Source: Holacanthus passer (Eukaryota > Chordata > Actinopteri > Pomacanthidae). From it: a DNA stretch of 64,000 nucleotides. Location: NCBI GenBank assembly GCA_025331565.1, contig JAFREQ010000064.1:960001-1024000 (forward strand), given 5' to 3'. A program made the position numbers and the translations under genes. The notes under the pieces were generated by a model. It did no database searches, was not told the DNA's origin, and worked only from the letters and a program-made list of their open reading frames with translations. Position 1 is the stretch's first letter; every line of letters starts with the position of its first letter. Below are positions 61,661 through 64,000 of this stretch, one piece after another.

Positions 61661-62154
61661 TGCCTGAGAACATCTTGTAGCTAATATTGTGTTCACAATG
61701 GGAGTGAATTACTAAATTTTTAATTATTATATAAAACTGAAAATTTTTGTTGTTTGTCAGATTTAACAATGAGCGCCATCTTTCCTCAAGCAGTAGTTTC
61801 AGTTGCTGACACCTGATCGAGCTTTAACCAGAGGGTTGGAAGATGAGAGAGCAGTGACAGTGCAGCTGTCAGGAAATGTGTGAATCTGAAAGACAATGAT
61901 AAACAGCACTTTGTTGTTAAGGTGGGAGGACGTTTTGCTTTTAACCAGGTTGTATTTCATCTTTCAGGCACCTGAAGCAACGTGCCCACGCTAACACGGC
62001 CCCACGAGCCTTTATGATATCACAGGACGGGAGTCTATAGAGTCTGAAGCTGCCACACGTCTTTGAAATCAATAAAGTCATAAAGTCGTACTCAGCCATG
62101 TTGCTGCTGCTGCGCCTCCACTCGGCTCCCTCTGCTCCCTGCAGGTCTCCTTCA

Positions 62155-62251
62155 GTCCTTCCTTCCCTCTGTCCTCCCTCCTTCCTTAGTGTGACTGTGC
62201 GTCCTTCATTCCTTCCTTCGTACCTCCCTCCCTCGCTCTCTCTCGCTGATG

Positions 62252-62287
<36 letters not shown>
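62155..62287. repeat. CCTTCCCTCC-rich tract and (TC)n array
   Basis: Pyrimidine-rich tract with an uninterrupted TC array at about 62255-62287. Confidence 0.85.
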
Positions 62288-62289
<2 letters not shown>

Positions 62290-62378
62290 CCTCATCAGTA
62301 GGCTGGATGTGTGTCTCCACTCAGCCATATTAGTTGAATTAACATCGCCACAAGCAGACACGGCGATCACTCTGCTGC

Positions 62379-62392
62379 GTCACCATGGCAAC
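62379..62392 (+). promoter_or_regulatory. perfect RFX X-box
   Basis: GTCACCATGGCAAC: both half-sites match GTNRCC and RGYAAC with a two-base spacer. RFX factors bind this form, often in ciliary and neural genes. Occupancy is unknown. Confidence 0.4.
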
Positions 62393-62498
62393 ACACAACC
62401 ACATACATTCAGCTGTGGACGTGCACGCGACGCCGCGCATGCGCTTAAAGCAACAGATTACATGTGACAAAATGCAAGGATACAAATAATCAAGTTGT

Positions 62499-62541
62499 AC
62501 ACACACACACACACACACACACACGTCAGTCATCTGTTTAT

Positions 62542-62579
<38 letters not shown>

Positions 62580-62671
62580 TTTGTGGACTCGCAGGACGAT
62601 GCCAGAACGAACAGACAGCAAACACAAGCATACGATCAAAGCAGGGTTTCTCTACACTGTCAGCAGTGTGT

Positions 62672-62708
<37 letters not shown>
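62499..62708. repeat. CA, CA and GT arrays
   Basis: CA 62499-62524, CA 62542-62577, GT 62666-62708 on the + strand, so the last is inverted relative to the first two. Confidence 0.95.
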
Positions 62709-62709
<1 letters not shown>

Positions 62710-63275
62710 AAGTACATTATAGCGTGTAAGTGTATTAGAAGTTCCCCTCCAGTGTCTGCCTGCTCTGTCATTCAGCACATTGTGTCGCTTTAAACCCATT
62801 TCTGAGCAGCGAGGAGGCAAACAAATGGCTGAAGTGTAACTGAGACAGGAAATGAGACGCCGGGCCTCGTCTCCAAGTGTCTGACGTTTAGTTTTGGAAA
62901 CAATGAGCTTCAACACTGAACCCAGCCGTGTCGTTGGTGGATCTCTGGAAAAGTACAACCCGGGAAATCCAGCGTGAGAAAACAGATCACTGAATAATAA
63001 AGTTTAGAATAATGTGAATGCAAAGGAGCTCAGATGAGGAGTTCATAAAAGCCTGTTGTTTTTTATTTTAATGAAAGTTTTATGGAAAACTTTTTGTTCT
63101 TCATTGACGACATAAAATACTGCAAAAAAATCAATGAGCAGATTCCTGGAACGCACCATCTCTCCACCACAGTTCACTTCCTGCTTCTCGTCGTCTCTTC
63201 CTCTGGATCCTGAAGTGTGTTATAGTCTTTCACTGTGATCTGCTAATGAATCTCTCAAGGGTACAAGTGAGGGCA

Positions 63276-63277
<2 letters not shown>

Positions 63278-63335
<58 letters not shown>

Positions 63336-63455
63336 GTGATAGCTGCCACCATTTTTCTGCTAGCATCAGCAAAGCCAGTCAATGCTAATGGACAACATCA
63401 CCACGCTTAAGTGTGATTGGATAAGGGGTGAGGCAGGAGAGGGGGTGTGCACTTC

Positions 63456-63487
<32 letters not shown>

Positions 63488-63545
63488 CATGTGTTTGTAT
63501 GAGTGTGATACACTCAAGGCCTGGTTAGTGCTAACACTCCCTTTA

Positions 63546-63579
<34 letters not shown>
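63278..63579. repeat. GT, GT and CA arrays
   Basis: GT 63278-63337, GT 63460-63488 and CA 63547-63579. Confidence 0.95.
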
Positions 63580-63582
<3 letters not shown>

Positions 63583-64000
63583 CTCTCCTGAATCCTTAAT
63601 GAGCGGTGCTGTGGGAGGCTGCCGACTGTAGCTGTGTTGGTATATTAAAACACTGGTAGAAACTCGCCGCCTTCCTTCACTAATAAAAGCCGTGGATGTC
63701 GAACATCAAGGCCGGCAGAGACACGAGAGGTTTGAGAGTAACAGCTGCTCTGCTGAGGAGGAAGCAGAGGGGTGATGCAAATCTCAGGCCTGGAAAAAAG
63801 CAGAATGATTGGTTCAGTGTTGAGAAGCGAGGAGAGTTTCTGGTCCCAGAGCTGCTTCCCTCCACTCTAAATTCACATTTAAACACTTACTCTTACCAAG
63901 CGTGTCATTGTGATGCAAATTAATGGAGAAGTCAAGCATCACTTTAAAATCTTTTACATTGGAGCTCTGCAGCAACTGGTTATTTTCATTTATAAACTGT

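Larger units (their letters stand above)
20008..64000 (+). other. grid1: grid1 intron 2 (5' part; continues past the window)
   Basis: From the donor gtaagg to the window end there is no exon that continues GluD1 after FQAVQEA and no other recognisable protein-coding exon. Open frames here are short or made of CA/GT/GA simple repeats. The intron is dense in microsatellites and includes several candidate regulatory blocks listed separately. A very long intron 2 is in keeping with the large vertebrate GRID1 locus. Confidence 0.8.

Noticed and set aside
20008..64000. A miR-346-type microRNA, which in mammals lies in a GRID1 intron
   Set aside because: I saw no hairpin or mature-like sequence on reading. 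The microRNA is thought to be mammal-restricted. I could not run an exhaustive fold search.
1..64000. CRISPR array, phage, plasmid or bacterial operon
   Set aside because: Repeats are microsatellites without unique spacers. The exon-intron gene and its content are vertebrate.

Overview
The window looks like teleost fish genomic DNA, probably from a percomorph-type genome. The evidence is vertebrate GT-AG exons separated by long introns, very many (CA)n/(GT)n microsatellites, and a short interspersed sequence at about 3450-3655 of a type common in fish genomes. Nothing suggests bacterial, viral or plasmid DNA: no operons, no rRNA and no CRISPR array.

One gene is certain. It is the 5' end of grid1, encoding glutamate receptor ionotropic delta-1 (GluD1), on the + strand. 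Coding exon 1 (7300-7381) encodes the start methionine, the signal peptide and the first mature residues DSIIHI. Coding exon 2 (19852-20007) encodes the next part of the amino-terminal domain, ending NNPFQAVQE. Both are flanked by consensus splice sites and join in frame across a phase-1 intron. The rest of the gene lies beyond position 64000, so intron 2 is at least 44 kb here.

Layout. 1-6100: upstream intergenic DNA with a CAGT-type array (1-276), an uncertain minus-strand open region (about 640-1272), a striking 22-bp inverted repeat (690-744), a fish-type interspersed repeat, an AT-rich block, and an almost pure 376-bp polypyrimidine tract (5703-6078). 6100-7299: a CpG-rich, GA- and TCC-repeat-rich stretch that is the likely promoter and 5' leader, with a CACGTG E-box and two small upstream ORFs. 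7382-19851: intron 1, 12.5 kb, with no long CA/GT array but several blocks resembling conserved non-coding elements. 20008-64000: intron 2, crowded with CA/GT arrays and containing several more such blocks, three RFX X-box-like sites, a CTCF-like site and a strong G-quadruplex motif.

The most unusual signal is at 57849-57912. A 20-bp unit is repeated three times, and each unit carries a palindrome of the estrogen-response-element type GGTCAnnnTGACC (two perfect, one with one mismatch). The array runs directly into a TGACCTTGACCT direct half-site pair. It reads as a compact, tandemly duplicated nuclear-receptor binding array inside grid1 intron 2. Binding and function are inferred, not shown. 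All calls on non-coding elements come from reading by eye, without alignment to other genomes.
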